This document shows positions 7,726 to 16,395 of a stretch of 64,000 bases of DNA, in pieces; within the stretch, counting starts at the first letter, position 1, and each line of letters starts with the position of its first letter. The notes beneath the pieces were generated by a model that worked only from the letters and a program-made list of their open reading frames with translations, was not told the DNA's origin and did no database searches. Source of the stretch: Hymenobacter guriensis (GTDB lineage: Bacteria; Bacteroidota; Bacteroidia; Cytophagales; Hymenobacteraceae). The DNA is taken from NCBI RefSeq assembly GCF_015773195.1, contig NZ_JADWYK010000002.1:496001-560000 (forward strand), written 5' to 3'. Position numbers and translations under genes: made by a program.

Positions 7726-8494
7726 ACGCTGCGCACCGCTTCTATTGGGGCTATTGATGGCTGGGCTGGGTGCCTGCACCCGCAAAGCCCTGCCAACCCA
7801 GGCGCGGGCGGAAGCGCCGAAGGCGGAAAGCCTGGTAAATGCCTCAAACCTCGATTTCCGATACCTGGCGGCGAAAGGCAAAGCGCAGATTGAAACTGGC
7901 GGCGACAAGCTGCCCAATGTGACGCTAACGCTGCGTATCCGCAAAGACAGCCTGATCTGGCTGTCGATTGGAGCCCCGGTAATTGGTGAAGTCATGCGCG
8001 CCCACATCACCCCGGACTCGGTGCAGGTGATTGACCGGCTGCACCGTGAGTACTATGCCGGCAACTTCACCTATCTGCGGCAGCGTTTCAACCTGCCCGT
8101 TACCTTTCAGCAGGTGCAGGCGTTGCTTACCGGCAATTACGTGCCCGCTCCCACCGGCACCGAGCCCACGGTAACTACGGAGCCGCCCATGCAGAAAGTA
8201 GTGTACCGCCAGCAGGCTCTGCTGGTAGAGCAACTGCTGGAAACCACCCGTCGCCGTGTGCAGAAGCTGGCCGTGCAGGATGACAGCTCGCACCTGCGCT
8301 TCACGGTCGACTTCTCGGATTTCAAGCCCTTGGAGCGCGTACCGCAGGAATTTGCCAATGCACTGCTGGTTGTAGTTGAGCAGCCTAAAAACAAGCCCTC
8401 TTCGGCCTCCATTAATTTCCGCAGCGTGGAGGTCGACAAAGAGCGGCTGGACTTCCCGTTCTCGGTGCCCTCAGGTTATGCGCGGAAAAAGTAA
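7718..8494 (+). CDS. DUF4292 lipoprotein, possibly LolB-like
   Basis: 258 residues, starting at the ATG at 7718 inside the end of the TPR gene. The N-terminus is a lipoprotein signal with lipobox L-G-A-C (Cys20). The body has alternating strands with the family pattern R-K-D-S-L-I-W-L-S-I, then I-T-P-D-S-V-Q-V-I-D-R and a F-N-L-P-V-T-F segment, which I associate with DUF4292. Established: it is a predicted lipoprotein of a Bacteroidota-wide family. Inference: the pattern resembles the LolA/LolB lipoprotein-carrier fold, so it could help insert lipoproteins into the outer membrane. It overlaps the next gene by 17 bases. Confidence 0.85.
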   Translation: MNKRCAPLLLGLLMAGLGACTRKALPTQARAEAPKAESLVNASNLDFRYLAAKGKAQIETGGDKLPNVTLTLRIRKDSLIWLSIGAPVIGEVMRAHITPDSVQVIDRLHREYYAGNFTYLRQRFNLPVTFQQVQALLTGNYVPAPTGTEPTVTTEPPMQKVVYRQQALLVEQLLETTRRRVQKLAVQDDSSHLRFTVDFSDFKPLERVPQEFANALLVVVEQPKNKPSSASINFRSVEVDKERLDFPFSVPSGYARKK

Positions 8495-9815
8495 GGTCTG
8501 GCTGGCGGCAACGCTGGCCTTCCTCCTGTTGATGATGGTGAGCGAAATGGGCTGGGCGCAACGCAGCCGGGCGCGTCCGGGCAAGTCGCGCACGCAGCTG
8601 GAGCGCGAAAAGCGTCTGGCGCTCAAACGCATCAAGGAAACCAGCCGCATTCTGCAGCAAACCCAGCAGCGCAAAGAGGCCACCATCGGGCAGCTGAACG
8701 CCCTGAAGGAAAAGATTACCGTCCAGAAAAACGTTATTCAGACAATATCCTCGGAGTTGAAGTACCTCGACTCCGACGTGCGCCAGACGGAAACCCAGGT
8801 GCAGCAAACCCAACAGACCCTGGCGCAGCTGCGGGCCGAGTATGCGCGTTTAATTTATACCTCCTCGAAAACGGCCAACAGCTACAACCGCATCATGTTC
8901 CTGTTTGCGGCCGAGTCGTTCAACCAGTTTGTGCGGCGGCTACAGTACGTGCGCCAGTACTCGGAAGTGCGCAAGGCCCAGGCCGCCCAGATTACCCAAA
9001 CGCAAACCCGGCTTAGTCAGCAGCTCACGGGCCTCACGGCCAAGCGGCAGCAAAAGTCCAGCCTGCTCAGCACCCAGCTCAGCGAAAACCGCAATCTGCT
9101 TTCCATCAAAACCCAGCAGGACCAGGTCGTGACGCAGCTCAGCCGCCAGGAGCAGCAGCTTCAGGAAGAGCTGACGCGGCGGCAGCAGTCGGTACGGCGG
9201 CTGGATGACCTGATTGCCCAGCGCGTACGCGAGGAAATTGCCCGGGCCGCCCGGGCCGCGGCCAATAAAGCAGCCCGATCTTCGGCCGCCAGCGGCAGCA
9301 CTTCCCGTAGTCCCACCGCCACTCGTCGTACCGAAGCTGCCGAAGAAGCCGCTGTGGAGCGTACAGACCGCGTAACGCTGACGCCGGAAGCGGCTATCCT
9401 ATCCTCGTCCTTTGCTGATCACCGGGGGCGCTTGCTGTGGCCGGTGGGGCGTGGCTTTATCTCGCAGCGCTTCGGCAAGCACCCTCACCCGGTACTCAAG
9501 CACGTGGTCATAGAAAACCGGGGCGTAGATATTCAAACCAACGCGGGCGAAGCCGTACGGGCCGTGTTCGATGGCAAGGTGCTGACGGTAGCCAGCGTAC
9601 CGGGTATGAATACCATTGTGATGGTGCAGCACGGGGAGTACTTCACGGTGTACGCCAAGCTGCGGAACGTTTCGGTGAGCGAAGGCCAGACGGTAGAGGC
9701 CCGCCAGCAGCTCGGCACCGTGTATACCGACGCAGAAGGCACCAGCGAAGTGCAGTTTCAGCTGTGGCGAAACAGTGCCAACCTGAACCCGGAAAACTGG
9801 CTGGGCCGCAAATAA
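8478..9815 (+). CDS. EnvC-like murein hydrolase activator (degenerate LytM)
   Basis: 445 residues from the ATG at 8478, which overlaps the DUF4292 gene; a longer frame is open to 8376 but lacks a signal. There is a signal peptide (hydrophobic ~8-25, cleavage after GWA), long coiled coils rich in Gln, Arg and Leu (~35-250), a low-complexity linker, and a C-terminal LytM/M23 domain (~320-445). The zinc ligands are lost: the HxxxD His is Asn (NRGVD), and the HxH motif is E-x-Q (EVQFQ). This matches EnvC-type proteins, which bind and activate amidases at the division septum rather than cutting peptidoglycan themselves. Confidence 0.9.
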   Translation: MRGKSKVWLAATLAFLLLMMVSEMGWAQRSRARPGKSRTQLEREKRLALKRIKETSRILQQTQQRKEATIGQLNALKEKITVQKNVIQTISSELKYLDSDVRQTETQVQQTQQTLAQLRAEYARLIYTSSKTANSYNRIMFLFAAESFNQFVRRLQYVRQYSEVRKAQAAQITQTQTRLSQQLTGLTAKRQQKSSLLSTQLSENRNLLSIKTQQDQVVTQLSRQEQQLQEELTRRQQSVRRLDDLIAQRVREEIARAARAAANKAARSSAASGSTSRSPTATRRTEAAEEAAVERTDRVTLTPEAAILSSSFADHRGRLLWPVGRGFISQRFGKHPHPVLKHVVIENRGVDIQTNAGEAVRAVFDGKVLTVASVPGMNTIVMVQHGEYFTVYAKLRNVSVSEGQTVEARQQLGTVYTDAEGTSEVQFQLWRNSANLNPENWLGRK

Positions 9816-9891
9816 GCCTGGAAAAAGCAAGCTGCGAAACTTGCCAAAATCCTGTTTGGCGAAATACTATTATGATTCCGCGGCCGCGCAG

Positions 9892-9926
9892 AGCAAAAAA
9901 AAACACCGTACAGCGCACGGTGCCTT
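9892..9926 (-). terminator. Terminator for the GAF-LytTR gene
   Basis: A 6-bp CACCGT/ACGGTG stem (9904-9909 with 9917-9922) is flanked by nine A on the plus strand, which read as a long T run on the minus strand. It is about 200 bases after the stop of the regulator gene. The remainder of the 308-base gap 9816-10123 shows no gene or other element I can support. Confidence 0.6.
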
Positions 9927-10123
9927 TCTGAGCTATGAAAACAAACTTAGCTATCAGTCTATCCTTCCAGCCGGCGGCAGCTAGCAAAGAAGGGAGCCCC
10001 CGATAACAGGCGAAAGATAGGAAAATTCCGGCGTTTCGGAAGCTCACTATTCGCCAAATGTTGATGAATCCTCGGTGAATGAGTGTTTTTTACGGCACCT
10101 GCCGGTCAAAGGTTTGGCATTAA

Positions 10124-11074
10124 TCAAATAAGATTTAGCCTGTTCATTAGCGCTGTCTTGTACGAATTTCCGATTGGAATGTACACAGCCCCTTTCGGAC
10201 CGTCTACCTGCACCAGTTCGCCTTCAATAGCCCGCAGGCAGTCGAGCCGGATAATATATTTTCGCTGAATCCGTGTAAAGTCCTTTGTGGGCAGTTTAGC
10301 TTCCATGTCCTTCATGGTAGTACACACCGTCAAACGCTCGGAGCAGGTATAAATGTTCACGTAGTCGCCCAGCGCCTCAATGTAGCAGATATCGGCCATC
10401 CGCACCCGCATCAGCCGCTGCTCGTGCTTCACGAAGATTTCATTGCGGCCGCTGGCATACAGGGCCTGGGTTTCGTCGTTAGCCAGCTGCAGCAGGCCGT
10501 GCATCTTTAACTTTTCCTGCTCCAGCAGCAGCTTGGTCCGGCGCAGCTCCAGGTGGGTGGTCACCTGCCGCGCCAGCAACAACAGAGCCTCGCGCTGCTC
10601 ACTGGTGAGTGTACGAGGCTTGGTATCGATGGCGCACAGCGCGCCCAGCGTGTAGCCCTCGGGATTTACCAGTGGGGCCCCGGCATAAAAGCGGATGTTG
10701 GGTTGATCCAAAACCAGCGGGTTGTTTTGGAAGCGGGGGTCCAGCGTAGCGTCGGATACTTCCAGCAGGTCGTTGGGCTTCTGCACTACGTACCGGCAAA
10801 AGGAAACGCTCAGCGGGGTTTCGGTCACGCCCTCCAGGCCCAGGTTGGCTTTGAACCACTGGCGCTCGGCGTCCACCAGGGAAACCAGCGAGATAGGGGT
10901 ATTGCAGATGATGGAAGCCAGGCGCGTGAGGTCGTCTAGCGCGTCATCGTCGGGTGCGGAGTCCAGCACCTGGTAGCTTTCCAATGCTTCCAATCGTTTC
11001 TGCTCTTCCGTGGGTAGCAGCAGGCGGGAAGCCTCGGAAGTTGCGTTGACTGGCGTAGCGGATTTGGCTGGCAT
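10124..11074 (-). CDS. GAF domain / LytTR DNA-binding regulator
   Basis: 316 residues, cytoplasmic, no signal or membrane segment. Residues ~25-175 form a GAF sensor domain (the segment Y-A-G-A-P-L-V-N-P-E-G-Y-T-L-G-A-L-C-A-I-D is typical). A short coiled linker (~175-210) follows, and then a LytTR DNA-binding domain (~215-314) with the D-I-C-Y-I-E-A-L-G-D-Y-V-N-I-Y and R-I-Q-R-K-Y-I-I core. LytTR proteins bind direct repeats upstream of target promoters. There is no receiver domain, so it is a one-component regulator with an unknown GAF ligand. It is divergent from the tatA operon, which it might regulate. Confidence 0.93.
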   Translation of the reverse strand: MPAKSATPVNATSEASRLLLPTEEQKRLEALESYQVLDSAPDDDALDDLTRLASIICNTPISLVSLVDAERQWFKANLGLEGVTETPLSVSFCRYVVQKPNDLLEVSDATLDPRFQNNPLVLDQPNIRFYAGAPLVNPEGYTLGALCAIDTKPRTLTSEQREALLLLARQVTTHLELRRTKLLLEQEKLKMHGLLQLANDETQALYASGRNEIFVKHEQRLMRVRMADICYIEALGDYVNIYTCSERLTVCTTMKDMEAKLPTKDFTRIQRKYIIRLDCLRAIEGELVQVDGPKGAVYIPIGNSYKTALMNRLNLI

Positions 11075-11364
11075 AGATAAACAGACAGGGTTGGAGCACG
11101 AAGGCCGGTGCGGGCTTTTGAGTAAGAGGCTGTTACTAAACCAGGATGGATACCATCTGGTTGCAGGTACATCAAAATATAATCGATGGTGTCAATCAGG
11201 CCCGGACAGGCCGGCACCAGCCGGACTTGGCCGGCTGCTGGCGTTGCCATGTGCCTACCGCTTCCCAAAATAAAAAATTATGGGGTACCTTTACCAATCC
11301 CAAGCAGCGCCGCCGTGCGTATAAGGGACTTTCCACATCAAACGCGCCCCTCCGGGCTTTTCCT

Positions 11365-11589
11365 ATGCTGTTTGCTTCATTGTTTTTGGGTATCGGCGGC
11401 CTCGGTGGCACCGAGCTTCTGCTGATTGGATTGGCTATTATTCTGTTGTTCGGGGCCAAGCGTATTCCGGAGCTGTTCCGCGGTATGGGTCAGGGCATCC
11501 GCGAGTTCAAGGATGCTTCCAAGGAAGAAAAGCCGGAGTTCCGGGACCGTCCCGTAAACCCCAACGACCCTAATCAGCCCCGCTACTAA
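11365..11589 (+). CDS. tatA: Twin-arginine translocase subunit TatA/TatE
   Basis: 74 residues. TatA oligomers form the passage for folded proteins exported across the inner membrane with TatC. One N-terminal TM helix (GTELLLIGLAIILLFGAKRIPEL) is followed by the hinge FGAKRIPEL and an amphipathic helix (R-G-M-G-Q-G-I-R-E-F-K-D-A), then a short acidic and Pro/Asn-rich tail. The ATG at 11365 gives the normal family length; the frame is open further upstream but without coding character. It is first in an operon with a second TatA-like gene, gatA and an MltD-like gene. No tatC is in the window. Confidence 0.93.
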   Translation: MLFASLFLGIGGLGGTELLLIGLAIILLFGAKRIPELFRGMGQGIREFKDASKEEKPEFRDRPVNPNDPNQPRY

Positions 11590-11600
11590 GCTTTTCGGCC

Positions 11601-11987
11601 ATGCATACTCCTCTGTTTCTCTTTCTGGAAGGCATCGGTGGTGGTGAGTTAATGCTCATCATGGTTATCATCCTGATTTTCTTCGGTGCCAACAAGATTC
11701 CGGAGCTGGCACGCGGCCTGGGCAAAGGTATCCGCGAGTTTAAAGACGCTTCCCGAGAAATCCGGAGCGAGTTTGAAAACGCTGGCCAGCCCCAGCAGCC
11801 TTATCAGCAGCAATTTCAGCAACCTCCGTTTCAGCAGCCGCAGTACCCAACGCCGGCAACTACCGAAGCACCGGCTGCGCCGGTAGTACCTGTAGCCGAA
11901 ACCCCGCTTGCGCCGCCCATGGATGGTGGTATTACCCCGCCCGTACAGCCCGCCGCTGAGCGCCCCCGCCTCGACCAAGTGAACTAA
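11601..11987 (+). CDS. Second TatA/TatB-like protein with Gln/Pro-rich tail
   Basis: 128 residues, 11 bases after the first tatA. The N-terminal half repeats the TatA plan (TM helix G-G-E-L-M-L-I-M-V-I-I-L-I-F-F-G, hinge FGANKIPEL, amphipathic helix ending in R-E-F-K-D-A-S-R). The C-terminal half is a Gln/Pro-rich then Pro/Ala/Val-rich disordered tail of about 70 residues. The tail is longer than in ordinary TatA and could make this the TatB-like partner. The tandem arrangement suggests duplication and specialisation. It is translated just ahead of gatA (12-base gap). Confidence 0.88.
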   Translation: MHTPLFLFLEGIGGGELMLIMVIILIFFGANKIPELARGLGKGIREFKDASREIRSEFENAGQPQQPYQQQFQQPPFQQPQYPTPATTEAPAAPVVPVAETPLAPPMDGGITPPVQPAAERPRLDQVN

Positions 11988-11999
11988 ACCCTTTTCGTC

Positions 12000-13442
12000 T
12001 TGAGACGCTTCAACTCCCTCACGGAAGTTCGCCACGAGCTGACGGCAGGCACTACGACCTGCCGTCAGCTCGTGGAGTATTATCTGGATAACATCCAGCA
12101 GAAAAATGCCCGCCTCAATGCCTTCCTGGAGGTGTGGCCCGAAGAAGCTCGCGCCCAGGCCGAGGCCGTAGATGCCAAGCTGGCCGCCGGTACGGCCGGC
12201 AAACTGGCCGGTATGGTCATTGGCCTGAAGGACGTGCTGGCTTATAAGGGCCACGCGCTTCAAAGCAGCAGCCATATTCTGGATGGCTTCAAGTCGTTGT
12301 TTACGGCTTCGGCGGTGCAGCGCTTGCTGGATGAGGACGCCATTCTCATCGGCCGCCAGAACTGCGACGAGTTTGCCATGGGCGCCTCCAACGAAACGTC
12401 CTACTTTGGTCCGGCGCGCAATGAGATTGACCCGGACCGTGTACCAGGCGGTTCCTCAGGCGGCTCGGCTGTAGCGGTGCAGGCCGATATGTGCCTGGCT
12501 TCTATCGGTTCCGATACGGGCGGCTCTGTGCGCCAGCCGGCGGCTTTCTGCGGGATAATAGGGTTCAAGCCAACTTACTCGCGCATTTCCCGCTACGGTC
12601 TGGTAGCTTACGCCTCGTCGTTCGACCAGATTGGCACGCTCACGCGTTCCGTGGAAGACGCGGCCCTGCTGCTGGAAGTCATGGCCGGCGCCGACAGCTT
12701 CGACAGCACAGCCAGCCAGCGCGAGGTGCCCGCCTACAGCCAGCAGCTGGAGCCCGCCCCACATTACCGCATCGGCTACATCAAGGACTGCCTGGAGCGG
12801 CCGGGCCTGAATGCGGAAATCAAGGAAGCCACCGAAAACGCGCTGGAGCAGTTTCGCGCCCAGGGCCACGTGGTAGAAGCGGTGGATTTCCCCTACCTCG
12901 ACTTCATTGTGCCCACATACTACATTCTGACTACGGCCGAAGCCAGCTCCAACCTGAGCCGCTTCGACGGGGTGAAGTATGGCTACCGCGCCCCCGACGC
13001 TACCGATCTGGAGTCGCTCTACAAAAAAACCCGCGCCCAGGGCTTTGGCCCGGAAGTACAGCGTCGTATTCTGCTGGGCACCTTCGTGCTCAGCGCCAGC
13101 TACTACGATGCTTACTACACCAAGGCCCAGCGCGTACGCCGGCTCATAAAAGATACCACCGACGAGCTGTTGCGCCAGTATGACTTCCTGGTGCTGCCGA
13201 CCACGCCTACCACAGCTTTTCGCATCGGTGATGTAAACAAAGACACGCTGGCTATGTATCTTGCTGATATCTTTACCGTTCAGGCATCGTTGGCGGGGGT
13301 CCCGGCCGTATCGGTGCCGAATGGTGAAGACAGCGCCGGCCTGCCCATCGGGCTGCAGATTCTGAGCGGAGCTTTCCGCGAAGAGCAGTTGCTGGCCTTT
13401 GCCAAATCCGTCACGGAAACCGTCACGCCAACTGTGTCCTGA
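12000..13442 (+). CDS. gatA: Glutamyl-tRNA(Gln) amidotransferase subunit A
   Basis: 480 residues, normal for GatA, which in the GatCAB complex releases ammonia from glutamine to convert Glu-tRNA(Gln) to Gln-tRNA(Gln). The amidase-signature triad is complete: Lys77 (GLKDV), Ser152 (GGSSGGS) and Ser176 ([10 protein letters not shown]), spaced as in known GatA. The segments CDEFAMG and [25 protein letters not shown] further support GatA over a generic amidase. The start appears to be TTG at 12000; no ATG or GTG fits better. The TGA stop overlaps the ATG of the next gene (TGATG), so the two are probably co-translated. Confidence 0.92.
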   Translation: MRRFNSLTEVRHELTAGTTTCRQLVEYYLDNIQQKNARLNAFLEVWPEEARAQAEAVDAKLAAGTAGKLAGMVIGLKDVLAYKGHALQSSSHILDGFKSLFTASAVQRLLDEDAILIGRQNCDEFAMGASNETSYFGPARNEIDPDRVPGGSSGGSAVAVQADMCLASIGSDTGGSVRQPAAFCGIIGFKPTYSRISRYGLVAYASSFDQIGTLTRSVEDAALLLEVMAGADSFDSTASQREVPAYSQQLEPAPHYRIGYIKDCLERPGLNAEIKEATENALEQFRAQGHVVEAVDFPYLDFIVPTYYILTTAEASSNLSRFDGVKYGYRAPDATDLESLYKKTRAQGFGPEVQRRILLGTFVLSASYYDAYYTKAQRVRRLIKDTTDELLRQYDFLVLPTTPTTAFRIGDVNKDTLAMYLADIFTVQASLAGVPAVSVPNGEDSAGLPIGLQILSGAFREEQLLAFAKSVTETVTPTVS

Positions 13443-15475
13443 TGAAAAAATCGTTGCGCACCCCTGCCCTACTGTTATTGCTGGCTTCTGCAGCCCGCCC
13501 CGCCCTGGCTCAAACCGAGCCCGGGCTACAGCCTGAACAGGTAAGTGCCAACGATACCCTGCTGGCCCGGCAACAGCTGCTCCGCGTTGATTCGCTGGTG
13601 GCCGAGCCGGCCTTCTCGCCCGACTCCGCCCGGCTGGTGTGGCTTCAGACTCCGCCCGAAATGCGCGACTTGGTAGCCGATCGGATTGGCTGCTACGAAT
13701 CGGAAATGCCGCTGGTCTTCAACAACACGGTTATGGCCTTCGTGAATTATTTCACGGTGCGCAACCGCAAGTACACGCAGCGGGTGCTGGAGCGGCAGAA
13801 TCTGTACTTCCCACTGTTTGAGAAATACCTGGCCAAGTACCGCCTGCCGCAGGATCTGAAATACCTGGCCGTGGTGGAATCGGCGCTGCTGCCCCAGGCC
13901 CGCTCCCGGGTGGGCGCCCTGGGCTTGTGGCAGTTTATGGGCCCTACGGCCAACGACCTACGCCTGCGCCGCGACGAGTTCATCGATGAGCGCATGAACC
14001 CGGAAAAATCGACGGAGGCCGCCTGCAAGTTCCTGCGCGACCTGCACCGCTATTTCGGCGACTGGGAGCTGGCCCTGGCGGCGTACAACTACGGCTCGGG
14101 CAACATCAATAAAGCCATTCGGCGGGCCGGCGGGCAGCGCAATTTCTGGGCTATCTACAAGTACCTGCCCAAGGAAACGCGCGACTACGTGCCCACGTTC
14201 ACGGCCATTCTGTACACGCTCAACTACGCCAAGGAGCACAACCTGCACGACGCGTCCCTGAACTACCGCTACCCGGAGCCAATGGACACGCTGCTGATTT
14301 CGGGCCGGTCGCTGGATTTGTATAAGCTCTCGAAGTCGTTCGGGCTGGACTCCATGGCTTTGCTGAGCTACAACCCCGAGCTGCGCAAACACTATCTGCC
14401 AGAGTCCTTTCATAACTATCCACTGCAGATACCGGCCTGCGTGCGGCCTGAGCTGGCCATGCAGGACCGTACGGCACTGCTGGATTTCTGCAAAGTAACG
14501 CTGCCGCCCCCGGCTCCGCTGGTGCCCGTCAGCCCGCTGCTGCCGCCGCCCGACTCTGCCCAGACGGTCGTGGCTGCGGCGGCCCCGCCGGCGTCTGAGA
14601 AGCCCCGCTACCGCCGGGCCCAGCATACCGTTCGCCGGGGCGAAACGGTGGTCAGCGTAGCCGCCCGCTACGATGTGGACCCCAGCCAGATCCGGCGCTG
14701 GAACAAGCTGCGCCGCGGCCAGAACCTGACGCCCCGCCAGCAGATCTTTGTGTACGTGCCCGTAGCCGCTGAAGCTGCTCCTGCTGTAGCAGTGGCCCGG
14801 CCGGATGTACCCAAAAAACTACCGACGGTAGCTGTAGCAACCAAACCCGCTGGAGAAACAGCTACCGCACCCGCTGAGCAGGTTGCTGTTGCGCCAGAAG
14901 CGGCGGAGCCAAGTGTGGCTGCAGCCGAAAGCATGAAGCCGGTTGTTGCCCGCGTTTCAGCGCCTGTAGCCGCGAAAAAGCCGGCACCCAAGCCTACACG
15001 TCAGCCGCGCCCAGCAGCTCAGGCCGCCGAGCAAGCCGAGCCCCAACCGGAGCTGACAGCTCAAACGGCCACTGCCTCGTCCGATGACAGCCTGCCCGCG
15101 TCCACTGAGTATGTGGTGCGCAAAGGTGACTACCTCACTAAAATTGCCCGCGAGCAGAACCTGACAGTGGCCCAGCTCACGGCCTGGAACCAGCTGGGCT
15201 CCAACCAGGTGGTGCCCGGTCAGAAGCTCACGCTACGTGCCCCGGCTGATGCCCCCACCGTAGCAGAAGCACGCCCGGCAGCAGCCCAGGCCTCCACAAA
15301 GCGTCCGTCGAAGCTCATATTGCCTGCGCCCCGCGTGCATCTGGTGCAGCCCGGCGACACCTTATATAATATCTCCCGCCGCTATCAGGGCGTGACGGTG
15401 GACCAGCTTCGTAAGCTCAACAACCTGACGTCGGACGAGGTAAAGCCAGGGCAGAAGCTGATAGTGCAGGGCTAG
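13442..15475 (+). CDS. MltD-like lytic transglycosylase with three LysM domains
   Basis: 677 residues with a signal peptide (1-23, after ALA). Residues ~120-290 are an SLT/MltD catalytic domain: the catalytic Glu is Glu146 in VVESAL, followed by GLWQFM and A-Y-N-Y-G-S-G-N. It should cleave the glycan chain of peptidoglycan, forming 1,6-anhydromuramyl ends. Three LysM domains bind the wall, at ~394-437, ~555-598 and ~631-677, separated by long Ala/Pro/Val-rich linkers. It is last in the tat-gatA operon, and a strong terminator follows. The linkers are low complexity and probably vary between strains. Confidence 0.93.
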   Translation: MKKSLRTPALLLLLASAARPALAQTEPGLQPEQVSANDTLLARQQLLRVDSLVAEPAFSPDSARLVWLQTPPEMRDLVADRIGCYESEMPLVFNNTVMAFVNYFTVRNRKYTQRVLERQNLYFPLFEKYLAKYRLPQDLKYLAVVESALLPQARSRVGALGLWQFMGPTANDLRLRRDEFIDERMNPEKSTEAACKFLRDLHRYFGDWELALAAYNYGSGNINKAIRRAGGQRNFWAIYKYLPKETRDYVPTFTAILYTLNYAKEHNLHDASLNYRYPEPMDTLLISGRSLDLYKLSKSFGLDSMALLSYNPELRKHYLPESFHNYPLQIPACVRPELAMQDRTALLDFCKVTLPPPAPLVPVSPLLPPPDSAQTVVAAAAPPASEKPRYRRAQHTVRRGETVVSVAARYDVDPSQIRRWNKLRRGQNLTPRQQIFVYVPVAAEAAPAVAVARPDVPKKLPTVAVATKPAGETATAPAEQVAVAPEAAEPSVAAAESMKPVVARVSAPVAAKKPAPKPTRQPRPAAQAAEQAEPQPELTAQTATASSDDSLPASTEYVVRKGDYLTKIAREQNLTVAQLTAWNQLGSNQVVPGQKLTLRAPADAPTVAEARPAAAQASTKRPSKLILPAPRVHLVQPGDTLYNISRRYQGVTVDQLRKLNNLTSDEVKPGQKLIVQG

Positions 15476-15500
15476 TTTCAGCCGAAGTTCACATGATTAT

Positions 15501-15533
15501 GGGAGGGCCACCTGCGTGGCCCTCCCATTTTCT
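15501..15533 (+). terminator. Terminator after the tat-gatA-mltD operon
   Basis: A perfect 11-bp GC-rich stem (15501-15511 with 15516-15526) with a CTGC loop is followed by a T-rich stretch. It is 25 bases after the mltD-like stop. Confidence 0.8.
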
Positions 15534-15638
15534 TTGGAGAAATTTGTGGAAATGAAAAAAGCCGCCTACAAAGGGAACTTTTCTTTGAAAAAGGCACGAA
15601 GCTTGCAAAACCGCTTTCCACACTCTTTTCTACCTGCT

Positions 15639-16241
15639 ATGAAAACGACAACCCGCTTCGTCCTGGCCGCTGCTCTCCTTCTGGGAGTGGCGGCTTGTGA
15701 CTCCCACGAGAACGAGCCTGAACCCGAAGCGCCAGCCCCTGCTGCTACCTTTACGATGGGCAGTAGCATCTATTACCCCGCCCCAAACGTTACCACGGCC
15801 ATCAGCTATCCGTCGGGGTACGTTCAGCACCAAGCTATCCTGAACGATGAGTTGCTGTATGTGCACTTCGATGCCAAAGAAGGCCGGGACGCGGTAAACT
15901 TCACCATAGACCGCAGCCAGCTTAATGCCAGTATCGTTGGCACCTATTCGCTGAAATCGATGCCGAACCCGGAGGCCGGGGCGGCTGAGGTACGGTACGT
16001 GTACTACCGGGAAAATAAGCCTGGCAACATCTCGGCGAGCATCTACGACAGCAATAACTCCGGAATGAGCGGGAATCTGGTCGTCACGGCCTACGACGCC
16101 AAGCGCCACCTGCTGAGTGGCAGCTATGAGCTGCGCATGAAAAACATTTCTGACCCGAATGATACTTCCTGGGACCCTACCGACAAAGAACGGTGCGACC
16201 TAACGGTGTGGGGCTCATTTACTGACCTGCCAATAGAATAA
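15639..16241 (+). CDS. Hypothetical lipoprotein
   Basis: 200 residues from the ATG at 15639. The N-terminus (MKTTTRFVLAAALLLGVAAC) ends in a lipobox with Cys20, followed by an acidic Glu/Pro linker, so the protein is probably anchored in the outer membrane. The rest is polar with predicted strands, including aromatic-rich segments such as YYPAPNV and YVYYREN, suggesting a beta-sandwich. I do not recognise the family. The frame is open from 15516 but the extension carries no signal. It is a single gene between a terminator and maeB. Confidence 0.75.
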   Translation: MKTTTRFVLAAALLLGVAACDSHENEPEPEAPAPAATFTMGSSIYYPAPNVTTAISYPSGYVQHQAILNDELLYVHFDAKEGRDAVNFTIDRSQLNASIVGTYSLKSMPNPEAGAAEVRYVYYRENKPGNISASIYDSNNSGMSGNLVVTAYDAKRHLLSGSYELRMKNISDPNDTSWDPTDKERCDLTVWGSFTDLPIE

Positions 16242-16263
16242 TCCCGACTTTGCTTTCCAAGAT

Positions 16264-16296
16264 AAGCGCCCCGGCCGTTCGCGGTTCGGGGCGCTT
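16264..16296 (+). terminator. Possible terminator hairpin upstream of maeB
   Basis: A 10-bp stem AAGCGCCCCG/CGGGGCGCTT (16264-16273 with 16287-16296) closes a 13-base loop, 23 bases after the lipoprotein stop. There is no good T run, so termination is uncertain. Confidence 0.5.
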
Positions 16297-16395
16297 GTGC
16301 GTACGCTGCATGCCGCACAAACTTTGATTCCGGCGGTTTTCGCCCCAACTTGCCTGTTACCCCGCACTGCGGGCACCACCTAGTACTGCACACCC

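Noticed and set aside
9816..10123. Gap checked for small RNA or tRNA genes
   Set aside because: Only a terminator hairpin is visible; no cloverleaf or conserved T-loop pattern.
15060..15475. LysM repeats considered as a DNA tandem repeat
   Set aside because: The similarity is at protein domain level only; the DNA copies have diverged and are separated by long linkers.
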